Below are positions 15,554-23,613 of a stretch of DNA of 64,000 nt, piece by piece; position 1 is the stretch's first letter; the number at the start of each line of letters is the position of its first letter. Below the pieces are notes generated by a model that saw only the letters and a program-made list of their open reading frames with translations, was not told the DNA's origin and ran no database searches. A program made the translations under genes and the position numbers. This stretch comes from Streptomyces griseosporeus (GTDB taxonomy: Bacteria; Actinomycetota; Actinomycetes; Streptomycetales; Streptomycetaceae): positions 806,001-870,000 of the forward strand of contig NZ_BNBR01000001.1 of NCBI RefSeq assembly GCF_014656055.1. The letters are read 5' to 3'.

Positions 15554-16345
15554 TCACGGCTGCCGGCGGTCGTGGACCCGGTGCTCCAGCCGGTGCAGGG
15601 CGCGGTCCAGCTCGCCCCGCGTGCCGAACGGCACGACCGCGGCGCGGCCCGGCAGCCGCAGCCCGCCGGTGAGGGCGACGCGGGTGGTGTCGCCGTCGGC
15701 GGCGGCCGCCATGCCGATGATCAGGAACCGGCTCTGCAGCCAGCACCAGCCGGGCCGCAGCACGCCCCGCAGATGGGCCCGCAGCCCGTACCGGCTGCGG
15801 GCGAGGGCCTCCACGCGGTCGCCGTCGGCGCGCAGCAGCCGTACCCGGCGCATGTCGGGCTGGAAGCGCCCGAACTCGCCCTCCAGGTCGCCCATCACCG
15901 CCCAGACCTCGTCGAGCGGGGCGGGCACGACGCGCTCGACGAGCCGTGCGCCGCGGACGGCGCCCGCCATGACGCGCAGGCGGCGGATGTCGTCGAAGGG
16001 GGCGGCGGGGTCGTCGGCACCGAGACCGGGCAGGCCGGGGAGGCCTCCGCCGGGCGGGGCGCTGCCGTCGCCGCCGGCGGTGGAGCCGGAGCCGGCGCCG
16101 GGCAGGCGGGAGTCGGCGGAACCGGAGCCGGGAGAGCCCGGGCCGGGGGAACCGGAGCCGGGCGAGCCGGGCCCCGGGCCGGGGGAACCGGAGCCGGAAG
16201 AGCCCGGGCCGGAGGAACCGGAGCCCGGAGAGCCCGGGCCGGGGGAACCGGAGCCGGAAGAGCCCGGGCCGGGGGAACCGGAGCCGGGCGCGCCGGGCTC
16301 GGGAGTGCCGGAGCCGGGAGCGTCGTGACCGGGGTGGGGAGTCAT
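15554..16345 (-). CDS. SRPBCC-domain protein with long Gly/Ser/Pro repeat tail at the N-terminus
   Basis: A 263-residue protein. Residues 1 to about 120 are low-complexity Gly/Ser/Pro/Glu repeats of a ten-residue unit (GSGSPGPGSS) with no signal peptide. Residues about 125-263 form an SRPBCC (START-like, polyketide cyclase/dehydrase) domain: ARLVERVVPAPLDEVWAVM is the usual opening strand and helix. SRPBCC domains bind hydrophobic ligands. ATG 16345 overlaps the sigma factor stop by ATGA, so both are made together. Coupling an SRPBCC protein rather than an anti-sigma factor to an ECF sigma gene is unusual. It may deliver a ligand signal, but that is speculation. Confidence 0.8.
   Translation of the reverse strand: MTPHPGHDAPGSGTPEPGAPGSGSPGPGSSGSGSPGPGSPGSGSSGPGSSGSGSPGPGPGSPGSGSPGPGSPGSGSADSRLPGAGSGSTAGGDGSAPPGGGLPGLPGLGADDPAAPFDDIRRLRVMAGAVRGARLVERVVPAPLDEVWAVMGDLEGEFGRFQPDMRRVRLLRADGDRVEALARSRYGLRAHLRGVLRPGWCWLQSRFLIIGMAAAADGDTTRVALTGGLRLPGRAAVVPFGTRGELDRALHRLEHRVHDRRQP
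16116..16300. repeat. 30-base tandem repeat (minisatellite) inside the SRPBCC gene
   Basis: The core AACCGGAGCC begins at 16120, 16150, 16186, 16216, 16246 and 16276: five intervals of 30, 36, 30, 30 and 30 bases. Full units are near identical (gggggAACCGGAGCCggaagagcccgggcc class). All intervals are multiples of three, so copy-number change keeps the reading frame and only lengthens or shortens the disordered tail. Confidence 0.9.
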
Positions 16346-16854
16346 GCGAACCACGCCTTTCGGAAGCTCACCCGGGCGCGATGCAGCCGGGACTTGGCCG
16401 TGCCGGTGGTCACGCCGAGCAGGGCCGCCGCGGCCTGCTCGTCGAGGCCCTCGACGTCCCGCAGCACCAGCACGGCGCGGTGCTGCGGGGAGAGCCGGGC
16501 GAGGACGTCCCGGATGTCGGCGGCGAGCTGCGGGTCGCCGCGGGCGGGGAGTTCGGCCAGCTCGGCCGGGCGGTCGCGGCCGGCCCGCCGGGCGATGCGC
16601 ACGGCCTCGCGCACGGCGATGGTGCGCACCCAGCCGTACAGCGTCTCGGGGTCGCGCAGCGAGCGCAGTGACCGGAAGACCGCGAGCAGCGCCTCCTGGG
16701 TGGCGTCGGGGCCGTCGTCGAGCGCGATCGGCCGGCAGATCCGCCCGACGTACGGCAGGAGGTGGTCGAGGAGGTCGTGCAGGGCGAGGGTGTCGCCGCC
16801 GCGTGCGGCCTTCGCGAGGGCGACGCCCCGAGCGCGGGCGGTCTCATCGGTCAC
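16342..16854 (-). CDS. ECF-type RNA polymerase sigma factor
   Basis: A 170-residue sigma-70 family protein with only regions 2 and 4. Region 2 runs over residues 20-85 (DATQEALLAVFRSLRSL, then LYGWVRTIAVREAVRIA) and region 4 over 110-165 (LSPQHRAVLVLRDVEGLDEQ, then GVTTGTAKSRLHRAR). The start GTG 16854 follows GGAAGAG by seven bases and overlaps the 3' end of the hydrolase gene; GTG 16878 would add eight residues. Its own stop overlaps the SRPBCC start. No anti-sigma gene or zinc-finger anti-sigma motif is adjacent, so control must come from transcription, the membrane hydrolase or the SRPBCC partner. Confidence 0.87.
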   Translation of the reverse strand: MTDETARARGVALAKAARGGDTLALHDLLDHLLPYVGRICRPIALDDGPDATQEALLAVFRSLRSLRDPETLYGWVRTIAVREAVRIARRAGRDRPAELAELPARGDPQLAADIRDVLARLSPQHRAVLVLRDVEGLDEQAAAALLGVTTGTAKSRLHRARVSFRKAWFA

Positions 16855-18295
16855 GGAGGAACTCTTCCATGAGGGCACTGACCCGGTCGGCGCAGTCCAG
16901 GGTCAACGCGTGCCCGCAGCCGTCGAGTTCGCGCACGGTCGCGTCCGGCAGCAGCGCGCCGAACCGCCGGGCCTGCGCTACGGGCAGGACGGTGTCCTGC
17001 CGGCCCCACACCACCAGCACCGGCTGCCGGGTGCGCGGGAGCGCGGCCTCGGTCTCGCGCCAGTCGAGGCCGCGCTCCAGGCGGTAGACGGCCCGCCGGT
17101 TGGCGTCGAGCGTCCCCGGGGCCCATACGGCGTCGACGAGGTCGTCGGTGATCAGCTCGTCGTGGACGAGCACCCGGCGCAGGGACGCCTCGGCGGCGGA
17201 GCGGCCGGATCCGGTATTGACCAGCAGTTCCCCGACGGCGGGCAGTTTGAGCGCCTCCCAGGTCATCGGGTCGCGTTCGTCGAGGCCGGAGGGGGCGAGC
17301 AGCACCAGGCGGCCGACCCGCTCGGGGTGGCGTTGCGCGTAGGCCAGGGCCCAGCCGCCGCTCCAGGAGTTGCCGCCGAGGGCCGTGCGGGGCAGGCCGA
17401 GGGCGTCGAGGAAGGTGCCGAGCGCACCGGTCATGCCGTCCAGGTCCCAGGTGAAGCGGCTCTCGTGCAGCCGGGTGAAGCCCTGGCCGGGCAGGTCGAC
17501 GACGTAGACGGTGTGGGTGCGGGACAGGGCGTCGACCTGGTGGTGCCAGGCGAAGGTCCAGGAGGCCCCGGGGGACAGCAGCACGACCGGGGAGCCGGTG
17601 CCCTGACGGACGTAGTGGAAGCGGGCGAGGGGCGTGTCGAGGTACCGGGATCCGGCGGCCGCCGTGAGGTACGGGGAGCGGTAGCCGTGCTGCTCGCCGG
17701 GGTCGTAGGCGTACGCCCCGTACAGGGCCGTGCCGGCCAGGGCGAGCGGCAGGGCCAGGGCGGTGCGCCGTACCCACAGCCGACGCCGGGGCGCGCCCCG
17801 CACACCCGCACCCGGGCTCCCTGCGCCCGACGCGCCGGCGCCCCGGGCGCCCGTACCCCAGACCCCCGCGAGCCGGGCGGCCCCGGCGCCCGCGATGAGG
17901 CACAGCGGGGTGTACAGCAGCAGGTTCAGCCAGTGGAAGGCACGGCTCGGCTCGTCGCCCGCGCCGCACGCCCAGGCCGCTCCCACCAGGCCCCGCACCA
18001 GCAGGCCGGCGGCGACGGCGAGGGTGACCGCGCCGAGGACGGGGCGCAGACGCCGTCCGCCGAGGCCGAGGCCGCGGGCGAGGACGACTGCGGCGGTGGC
18101 GAGCAGCAGGGCGGCGAGCGGCAGCAGCACGCGCGGCGTGAACGGTACGACGCCGCCGAGGACGGCGATCGACAGGGCGCGGGCGTCCGGCGCGGGCCAG
18201 GTCAGGCCGGTCGCCCAGGCCAGGTGCAGCAGCGCGTCGCCGGCGAGCAGCGCGGCGAGCGCCACGGCGGTGCGGGGTGGTCCGGAGTTCCTCAC
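16844..18295 (-). CDS. Membrane-anchored alpha/beta hydrolase with a DUF3995-like N-terminal part
   Basis: A 483-residue fusion. Residues 1-205 hold about five membrane helices; HLAWATGLTWPAP and the following hydrophobic pattern resemble DUF3995. A Gly/Ala/Ser-rich linker follows, then another membrane segment near 180. Residues 225-483 are an alpha/beta hydrolase with nucleophile elbow GNSWSGG (Gly-x-Ser-x-Ser rather than the usual Gly at the fifth place), catalytic Asp in WGRQDTVLP and His in DGCGHALTLD. GTG 18295 follows GAGAGGA. It is the first gene of an overlapping operon with an ECF sigma factor and an SRPBCC protein. Substrate unknown; it may sense or process a membrane-linked ester. 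Confidence 0.82.
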   Translation of the reverse strand: MRNSGPPRTAVALAALLAGDALLHLAWATGLTWPAPDARALSIAVLGGVVPFTPRVLLPLAALLLATAAVVLARGLGLGGRRLRPVLGAVTLAVAAGLLVRGLVGAAWACGAGDEPSRAFHWLNLLLYTPLCLIAGAGAARLAGVWGTGARGAGASGAGSPGAGVRGAPRRRLWVRRTALALPLALAGTALYGAYAYDPGEQHGYRSPYLTAAAGSRYLDTPLARFHYVRQGTGSPVVLLSPGASWTFAWHHQVDALSRTHTVYVVDLPGQGFTRLHESRFTWDLDGMTGALGTFLDALGLPRTALGGNSWSGGWALAYAQRHPERVGRLVLLAPSGLDERDPMTWEALKLPAVGELLVNTGSGRSAAEASLRRVLVHDELITDDLVDAVWAPGTLDANRRAVYRLERGLDWRETEAALPRTRQPVLVVWGRQDTVLPVAQARRFGALLPDATVRELDGCGHALTLDCADRVSALMEEFLRDR

Positions 18296-18421
18296 GGTCG
18301 TCCTCTCTGAAGGTGCCGAAGATCCGACGCCCTCAGGAGGAGGCGGAGGGGCCGGAGGTTCCTGTGGCCCCCGTCACATCGCCGGAGGGAGGGCGTTCAC
18401 CTCGCCCCACCCCCTGGATCC

Positions 18422-18438
18422 ATACCCTGGGGGGGTAT
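18422..18438. promoter_or_regulatory. CsoR-type copper operator over the copZ promoter
   Basis: ATACCC-N5-GGGTAT is a perfect 6-5-6 inverted repeat of the G/C-tract type bound by the copper sensor CsoR in actinobacteria. The TATAGT hexamer at 18436-18441 overlaps its right edge, so the operator covers the -10 element. Copper binding would release CsoR. No csoR gene is in the window. Confidence 0.8.
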
Positions 18439-18441
18439 AGT
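18436..18441 (+). promoter_or_regulatory. -10 element of the copZ-copA promoter
   Basis: TATAGT differs from TATAAT at one base and overlaps the CsoR-type operator. The expected mRNA start is near 18448, giving a 5' leader of about 70 bases before copZ. Confidence 0.6.
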
Positions 18442-18518
18442 GTTTGTATCGTCGGAAGGGCCGGGCGACCGGCCTGACCGTCGGCCGACCCACGCATCGC
18501 GACCAGAGGGATGAAGTC

Positions 18519-18812
18519 ATGACCGACCAGACGAGCACCGGATCCTGCTGCGGCTCCTGCGGCACCGGCGGCGCCACCGCCACGGACGTGCACCCCGTGG
18601 GCGTCACCACCGTCTACAAGGTGTCCGGCATGACCTGCGGGCACTGCGAGGGCGCCGTGTCGCAGGAGATCTCGGCCCTGGGCGGCGTCACCGCGGTGAC
18701 GGCGGTGGCCGCCACCGGCGAGGTCACCGTCACCTCCACCGCCCCGCTCGACGAGGAGGCCGTGCGGGCCGCCGTCGACGAGGCGGGCTACGAACTCGTC
18801 GGCCGGGCCTGA
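18519..18812 (+). CDS. copZ: Copper chaperone (heavy-metal-associated domain), CopZ type
   Basis: A 97-residue cytosolic metallochaperone. The HMA domain starts at about residue 32 and has the Cu(I) site GMTCGHC (Cys40, Cys43), with the ferredoxin-like fold ending in EAGYELVG. It hands Cu(I) to the CopA ATPase encoded 101 bases downstream. The N-terminal 20 residues carry an extra cysteine group, SCCGSCG (Cys10, 11, 14), which most CopZ proteins lack and which could bind additional copper. ATG 18519 follows AGAGGG by eight bases; an upstream in-frame ATG at 18444 lies at the predicted promoter and is unlikely. Copper-induced expression is expected from the CsoR-type operator. Confidence 0.92.
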   Translation: MTDQTSTGSCCGSCGTGGATATDVHPVGVTTVYKVSGMTCGHCEGAVSQEISALGGVTAVTAVAATGEVTVTSTAPLDEEAVRAAVDEAGYELVGRA

Positions 18813-18848
18813 CCCCGGCCGGGCCGCAGGCCCGCACCGTCCCTCCGT

Positions 18849-18893
18849 GCCGGGACGTACCGCTCCGCTGATACGGACGCCGTACGTCCCGGC
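18849..18893 (+). promoter_or_regulatory. Intergenic hairpin between copZ and copA
   Basis: GCCGGGACGTAC (18849-18860) and GTACGTCCCGGC (18882-18893) form a perfect 12-base stem with a 21-base loop. It ends seven bases before the AGGAG of copA. In an mRNA covering both genes it could slow 3' decay of copZ, attenuate copA or tune the ratio of chaperone to pump. The function is inferred from position. Confidence 0.55.
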
Positions 18894-18913
18894 CCTCCCC
18901 AGGAGTCACTCAC

Positions 18914-21196
18914 ATGACCAGCACGGCACCCGAGCAGACACCCCCCGACACCGCACCGGCACCGCTCTCCCAGGTGGAGCTGTCCATCGGCGGCATGACC
19001 TGCGCCTCCTGCGCGGCCCGCATCGAGAAGAAGCTCAACCGCATGGACGGGGTCACCGCGACCGTCAACTTCGCGACGGAGAAGGCGAAGGTCAGCTACC
19101 CCGAGGGCGTCGAGGTCGCGGACCTGATCGCCACCGTCGTCAAGACCGGCTACACCGCGGAGGAACCCCCGCCGCCCGCTCCCCCGGCCGGCGACACCGG
19201 CCGGGAGCAGGAGGCCCCGGCGGCCGACGGTGAACTGCTCGCCCTGCGGCAGCGGCTGCTGGTCTCCGTGCTGCTGTCGGTGCCGGTCGTGCTGCTGTCG
19301 ATGGTGCCCGCCCTGCAGTTCGACAACTGGCAGTGGCTCTGTCTGACCCTGGCTTCGCCGGTCGTCGTGTGGGGCGCCCTGCCCTTCCACCGGGCCGCCT
19401 GGACCAACGCCCGGCACGGCGCCGCCACCATGGACACCCTCGTCTCCCTCGGCACGCTCGCCGCGTTCGGCTGGTCGCTGTGGGCGTTGTTCTTCGGCGA
19501 CGCGGGCATGCCGGGCATGCGGCACGGCTTCGACCTCACCGTCTCCCGCGAGGGCGGCTCCTCCGCCCTCTATCTGGAGGCCGCGGCCGGGGTGACCGCC
19601 TTCCTGCTGGCCGGGCGGTATCTGGAGGCGCGGTCCAAGCGCAAGGCGGGCGCCGCGCTGCGGGCGCTGCTCGAACTCGGCGCGAAGGACGTCGCCGTCC
19701 TGCGCGGCGGGACCGAGGTGCGGATCCCGGTCGCGGAGCTGGCGGTCGGCGACCGGTTCGTCGTACGGCCCGGTGAGAAGATCGCCACGGACGGCACCGT
19801 CGTGGAGGGCACGTCGGCCGTGGACGCCTCCATGCTCACCGGCGAGTCCGTGCCCGTCGACGTCACCGCCGGCGACGCGGTCACCGGTGCCACCGTCAAC
19901 GCGGGCGGCCGGCTCGTCGTCGAGGCCACCCGGGTCGGCGCCGACACCCAGCTGGCCCGCATGGCGCGGCTGGTGGAGGACGCACAGAACGGCAAGGCGC
20001 AGGTGCAGCGGCTCGCCGACCGCATCTCGGCGGTGTTCGTGCCGGTCGTCCTGCTGCTCGCCGCCGCCACGCTGGGCGGCTGGCTCGGCGCGACCGGCGA
20101 CGCCGTCGCGGCCTTCACCGCCGCCGTCGCCGTCCTGATCATCGCCTGTCCGTGCGCGCTCGGCCTGGCCACCCCGACCGCGCTCATGGTCGGCACCGGG
20201 CGCGGCGCCCAGCTCGGCATCCTCATCAAGGGCCCGGAGGTACTGGAGTCCACCCGCCGCGTCGACACCGTCGTCCTCGACAAGACCGGCACCGTCACCA
20301 CCGGGCGCATGACCCTGCACGACGTGTACGCCGCCGACGGCACCGACGAGAAGGAACTGCTGCGCCTCGCGGGCGCCCTGGAGCACGCCTCCGAGCACCC
20401 CGTCGCCCAGGCGATCGCCGCGGGCGCCGCCGAGCGGGCGGGCAGCCTGCCCGTGCCGGAGGGCTTCGAGAACGTCGCCGGGCTCGGCGTCCAGGGCGTC
20501 GTCGACGGGCACGCGGTCGTCGTAGGCCGCGAGAAGCTGCTCGCCGAGTGGGCCATCGAGCTGCCCCGCGAGCTGGCCGAGGCCAAGGCCGCTGCGGAGG
20601 CCGAGGGCCGTACCGCGGTCGCCGTCGCCTGGGACGGCGAGGCCCGCGGGGTGCTCTCCGTCGCCGACGCCGTCAAGGACAGCAGCGCCGAGGCCGTCGC
20701 CGAGCTGCGCCGGCTGGGCCTGAAGCCGGTGCTGCTGACCGGGGACAACCGGCTCGTCGCCGAGGCGGTCGCCCGGCAGGTCGGCATCGACGAGGTGATC
20801 GCCGAGGTGCTGCCGCAGGACAAGGTCGACGTCGTCCGGCGGCTGCAGGCCGAAGGCCGCACCGTCGCCATGGTCGGCGACGGGGTGAACGACGCGGCCG
20901 CGCTGGCCACCGCCGACCTGGGCCTGGCCATGGGCACCGGCACCGACGCGGCGATCGAGGCCGGCGACCTCACCCTGGTCCGCGGCGACCTGCGGGTCGC
21001 GGCCGACGCCATCCGGCTCTCCCGGCGGACCCTGGCCACCATTAAGGGCAACCTGTTCTGGGCCTTCGGCTACAACGTGGCCGCGCTGCCGCTGGCCGCG
21101 GCGGGCCTGCTCAACCCGATGATCGCCGGTGCGGCGATGGCCTTCTCGTCGGTCTTCGTCGTCACGAACAGCCTGCGGCTGCGCGCCTTCAAGTGA
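18914..21196 (+). CDS. copA: Copper-exporting P1B-type ATPase
   Basis: A 760-residue membrane pump exporting Cu(I). The N-terminal HMA domain has GMTCASC (Cys30, Cys33). Two membrane helices follow, then further helices including the ion site CPC (Cys412-Pro-Cys414), the phosphorylated DKTGT (Asp456), the SEHPVAQAI nucleotide motif, TGDN and the hinge [10 protein letters not shown]. About eight membrane helices are expected. ATG 18914 follows AGGAG by eight bases. Copper is supplied by CopZ just upstream; both probably respond to the CsoR-type operator. The last eight bases overlap the convergent phosphatase gene (21189-21196). Confidence 0.95.
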   Translation: MTSTAPEQTPPDTAPAPLSQVELSIGGMTCASCAARIEKKLNRMDGVTATVNFATEKAKVSYPEGVEVADLIATVVKTGYTAEEPPPPAPPAGDTGREQEAPAADGELLALRQRLLVSVLLSVPVVLLSMVPALQFDNWQWLCLTLASPVVVWGALPFHRAAWTNARHGAATMDTLVSLGTLAAFGWSLWALFFGDAGMPGMRHGFDLTVSREGGSSALYLEAAAGVTAFLLAGRYLEARSKRKAGAALRALLELGAKDVAVLRGGTEVRIPVAELAVGDRFVVRPGEKIATDGTVVEGTSAVDASMLTGESVPVDVTAGDAVTGATVNAGGRLVVEATRVGADTQLARMARLVEDAQNGKAQVQRLADRISAVFVPVVLLLAAATLGGWLGATGDAVAAFTAAVAVLIIACPCALGLATPTALMVGTGRGAQLGILIKGPEVLESTRRVDTVVLDKTGTVTTGRMTLHDVYAADGTDEKELLRLAGALEHASEHPVAQAIAAGAAERAGSLPVPEGFENVAGLGVQGVVDGHAVVVGREKLLAEWAIELPRELAEAKAAAEAEGRTAVAVAWDGEARGVLSVADAVKDSSAEAVAELRRLGLKPVLLTGDNRLVAEAVARQVGIDEVIAEVLPQDKVDVVRRLQAEGRTVAMVGDGVNDAAALATADLGLAMGTGTDAAIEAGDLTLVRGDLRVAADAIRLSRRTLATIKGNLFWAFGYNVAALPLAAAGLLNPMIAGAAMAFSSVFVVTNSLRLRAFK

Positions 21197-23330
21197 CCGG
21201 GCCCGGGTGCCCCTGTCCGACGACGTGGCGCAGTACCAGCAGCGCCACGTCGTCCGTGCGTTGTCGGCGGGCCCCCGACTCCGCCACCAGGGTGTCGATG
21301 AGCGCGTCGAGGTCGCCGTCGTCGGCGTCGGAGACGTGGCGGGCGAGGTCGGTGATCGAGTCGTCCAGGTCGACGCCCGGCGTCTCGATCAGGCCGTCGG
21401 TGTAGAAGGCGAGCATCAGGCCGGGGGTGAGCGGGATCTCGGTGACCGGGAAACGCGCGTCCGGGTCGATGCCCAGCAGTGGCCCGGGCGGCAGGTCGAG
21501 GGGCCGGGTCTCCCCGCCGGGCAGCCGCAGGACCGGCGGCGGGTGCCCGGCGCTGGCCAGGGCCACCCTGCGGGCCGCGAAGTCCAGACGGGCGTACAGA
21601 CAGCTGACGAAGAGGTCCGCGCCGAGGTCGGTCAGGAGCCGGTTGGCGCCGCGCAGCACCCGGTCCGGGGTGGTGCCGAGGGCCGCGTGGGCGCGGACGG
21701 CGGTGCGGACCTGCCCCATGAGCGCGGCGGCGGCCACGTCATGCCCCTGGACGTCGCCGATCACGGCGGCCGCACCGGTGGCGCCGAGCGGCATCAGGTC
21801 GTAGAAGTCACCGCCGATGTCCATGCCGCGGGTGGCGGGCAGATAGCGTGCGGCGACCCGCAGCCCGGGGACCGCGGGCAGGGCCCGTGGGAGCAGTGCC
21901 TGCTGGAGGGCGTGGGCGAGGTCGTGCTTGGTGTCGTACAGGCGGGCCCGGTCCAGGGCGTGCGCGACGAGGCCGGCGAGCGAGGTGAGCACCGCGCGGT
22001 CCTCGGCCGGGAACGTGTGGGGCCGGTCGTAGGACAGGATGCAGCAGCCGACCGGCCGGCCGGCGACGACCAGCGGCAGGAACGCCCAGGCCTGCTTGCC
22101 GCTGACGTCCGCGGCCTCGGGGTAGGCCCGCCCCATCTCCTCCGGGTCGGAGAAGAACGCCGGGAGGCCCGTGTCGAGGACCTGCCCGGCCGGGGTGTAC
22201 CGGGTGTCCAGGGCGAGTCCGTTCAGCCGTTCGATGGTCTCCGGCGCGTAGCCGCGGTAGCCGGTGATCCGCAGCCGTCCGGCGTCGACCATGGACAGCA
22301 CCAGGCCCTGCGCGTCGAATGCGGGCATGATCTGGTCGGCCACCAGGTCGATGACGTCCCGGACGCCGACCACCTCGGTCAGCGCGGCGGCGAGGTGGGT
22401 GAGCTGGTAGAGCCGGCCGGCCCGGGCGGGTACGGCGGTGCGCGCGGAGCGGCGGAAGGCCGGTGCGGGCGGGTACGGCGCACCGCTCGGCACGATCCGT
22501 ACGCTGATGCCGCTGGCGTCCGGGTAGAGGTGGAAGTCGAGCCAGCTGTCGGGCGGGCGGCGGGCGGTGAAGACGACCGGCTCGCGGCTGATCACGGCGG
22601 CCCGGTAGCTGTCCTCGACGCCGGGGTCGTCGAGCCAGCGCAGGGACTGCCAGGGCAGGGTGCCCAGCAGCCGGCCGGGGTCCCGCCCCAGCAGTTCGCA
22701 GGCGCCCGAGCTGAGGTAGGTGAAGCGGCCCTCCAGGTCCAGCGCGCAGCTCCCGCCGGGCAGCCGCTCGATGAAGTCGGCGGCGGCCAGCGCCGGGCCG
22801 GCGGCGCCGACGGCCGTGTGGGCGGCCAGCACCCGGGGCAGCTCCCCGGGCGCCGGGAACGTACCGCCGGCCGCGCTCTCCTCCAGCAGCCGGGCCAGCC
22901 GTCCGCAGCTGGCCGTGATGTGGCCGCGCTCGCGCTGCGTCATGTACGGCGGGCGGCCGGCCGGCCACATCAGCAGCAGGGCCCCCCAGCGGCGGACCCC
23001 GGTCACCGGGGCCGCGGCCATCGCCAGCGGGTAGGGCAGCGCGGCCGCGGTGCGCGGGTAGGAACGGGCCATCTCCTCGTGGCTGCCGATCCAGACGATG
23101 CGTTCCTCGCGCAGGGCCTCGGCCACCGGGGCCGGGGCGTTCACCGGGATTCTCGCCCACGGTGCCGCGACGTCGGCGGGGGCGCCGGACAGCACGTCGA
23201 GGACGAGGTGGCGCTCGTCCGGTGCGAGCAGGTAGAGGGCGCCGATGGACGCGCCGGTGCGGCGCACCGTCTCCGCGAACGCGGCGTCCAGTGCGTCCAC
23301 TCCCGTCGCGCCGTCGCGCACACCGGTCAT
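21189..23330 (-). CDS. GAF-PAS-GAF SpoIIE-type protein phosphatase (PP2C/RsbU-like)
   Basis: A 713-residue cytosolic signalling protein. An N-terminal GAF-like domain (about 1-165) and a PAS domain (about 180-300, [19 protein letters not shown]) are followed by a second GAF domain (about 320-480) and a C-terminal SpoIIE PPM phosphatase (about 495-713) with the metal motifs [19 protein letters not shown] and [12 protein letters not shown], then AFYTDGL and TDDVALLV. Such proteins dephosphorylate anti-sigma-factor antagonists, so this one probably tunes a SigB-type stress sigma factor. ATG 23330 follows GGAG by seven bases. No kinase or antagonist gene is adjacent. Confidence 0.88.
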   Translation of the reverse strand: MTGVRDGATGVDALDAAFAETVRRTGASIGALYLLAPDERHLVLDVLSGAPADVAAPWARIPVNAPAPVAEALREERIVWIGSHEEMARSYPRTAAALPYPLAMAAAPVTGVRRWGALLLMWPAGRPPYMTQRERGHITASCGRLARLLEESAAGGTFPAPGELPRVLAAHTAVGAAGPALAAADFIERLPGGSCALDLEGRFTYLSSGACELLGRDPGRLLGTLPWQSLRWLDDPGVEDSYRAAVISREPVVFTARRPPDSWLDFHLYPDASGISVRIVPSGAPYPPAPAFRRSARTAVPARAGRLYQLTHLAAALTEVVGVRDVIDLVADQIMPAFDAQGLVLSMVDAGRLRITGYRGYAPETIERLNGLALDTRYTPAGQVLDTGLPAFFSDPEEMGRAYPEAADVSGKQAWAFLPLVVAGRPVGCCILSYDRPHTFPAEDRAVLTSLAGLVAHALDRARLYDTKHDLAHALQQALLPRALPAVPGLRVAARYLPATRGMDIGGDFYDLMPLGATGAAAVIGDVQGHDVAAAALMGQVRTAVRAHAALGTTPDRVLRGANRLLTDLGADLFVSCLYARLDFAARRVALASAGHPPPVLRLPGGETRPLDLPPGPLLGIDPDARFPVTEIPLTPGLMLAFYTDGLIETPGVDLDDSITDLARHVSDADDGDLDALIDTLVAESGARRQRTDDVALLVLRHVVGQGHPGPVT

Positions 23331-23613
23331 GACGCAGCTCCAGCCCGGGGCGGCTGCCGACACGGCCGAGGGCACGAGCGCCCCGGACCGCCCGGTACCG
23401 GCCTCTTCACCAGGACGGTACGCCCCCGTGCGACGGTCGGCACGCCACGCGCTCCGGCCGCGGCACGGCCGCGCACCTCAGGCTCTCCGGTACCCGGCGG
23501 CGGTGGATTCAGCCGCGTGCCGCGCACTTCCTGCGCGGTCGGGCCCCGGGAGGTTACCGTGCGGTAGTCGGTGGGTTCCCGCCGCAGCCGTCCACGTGCC
23601 GGAGGTGCCTCGC

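Noticed and set aside
16116..16300. CRISPR-like array
   Set aside because: The repeats are contiguous with no variable spacers, are in frame, and encode a Gly/Ser/Pro tail.
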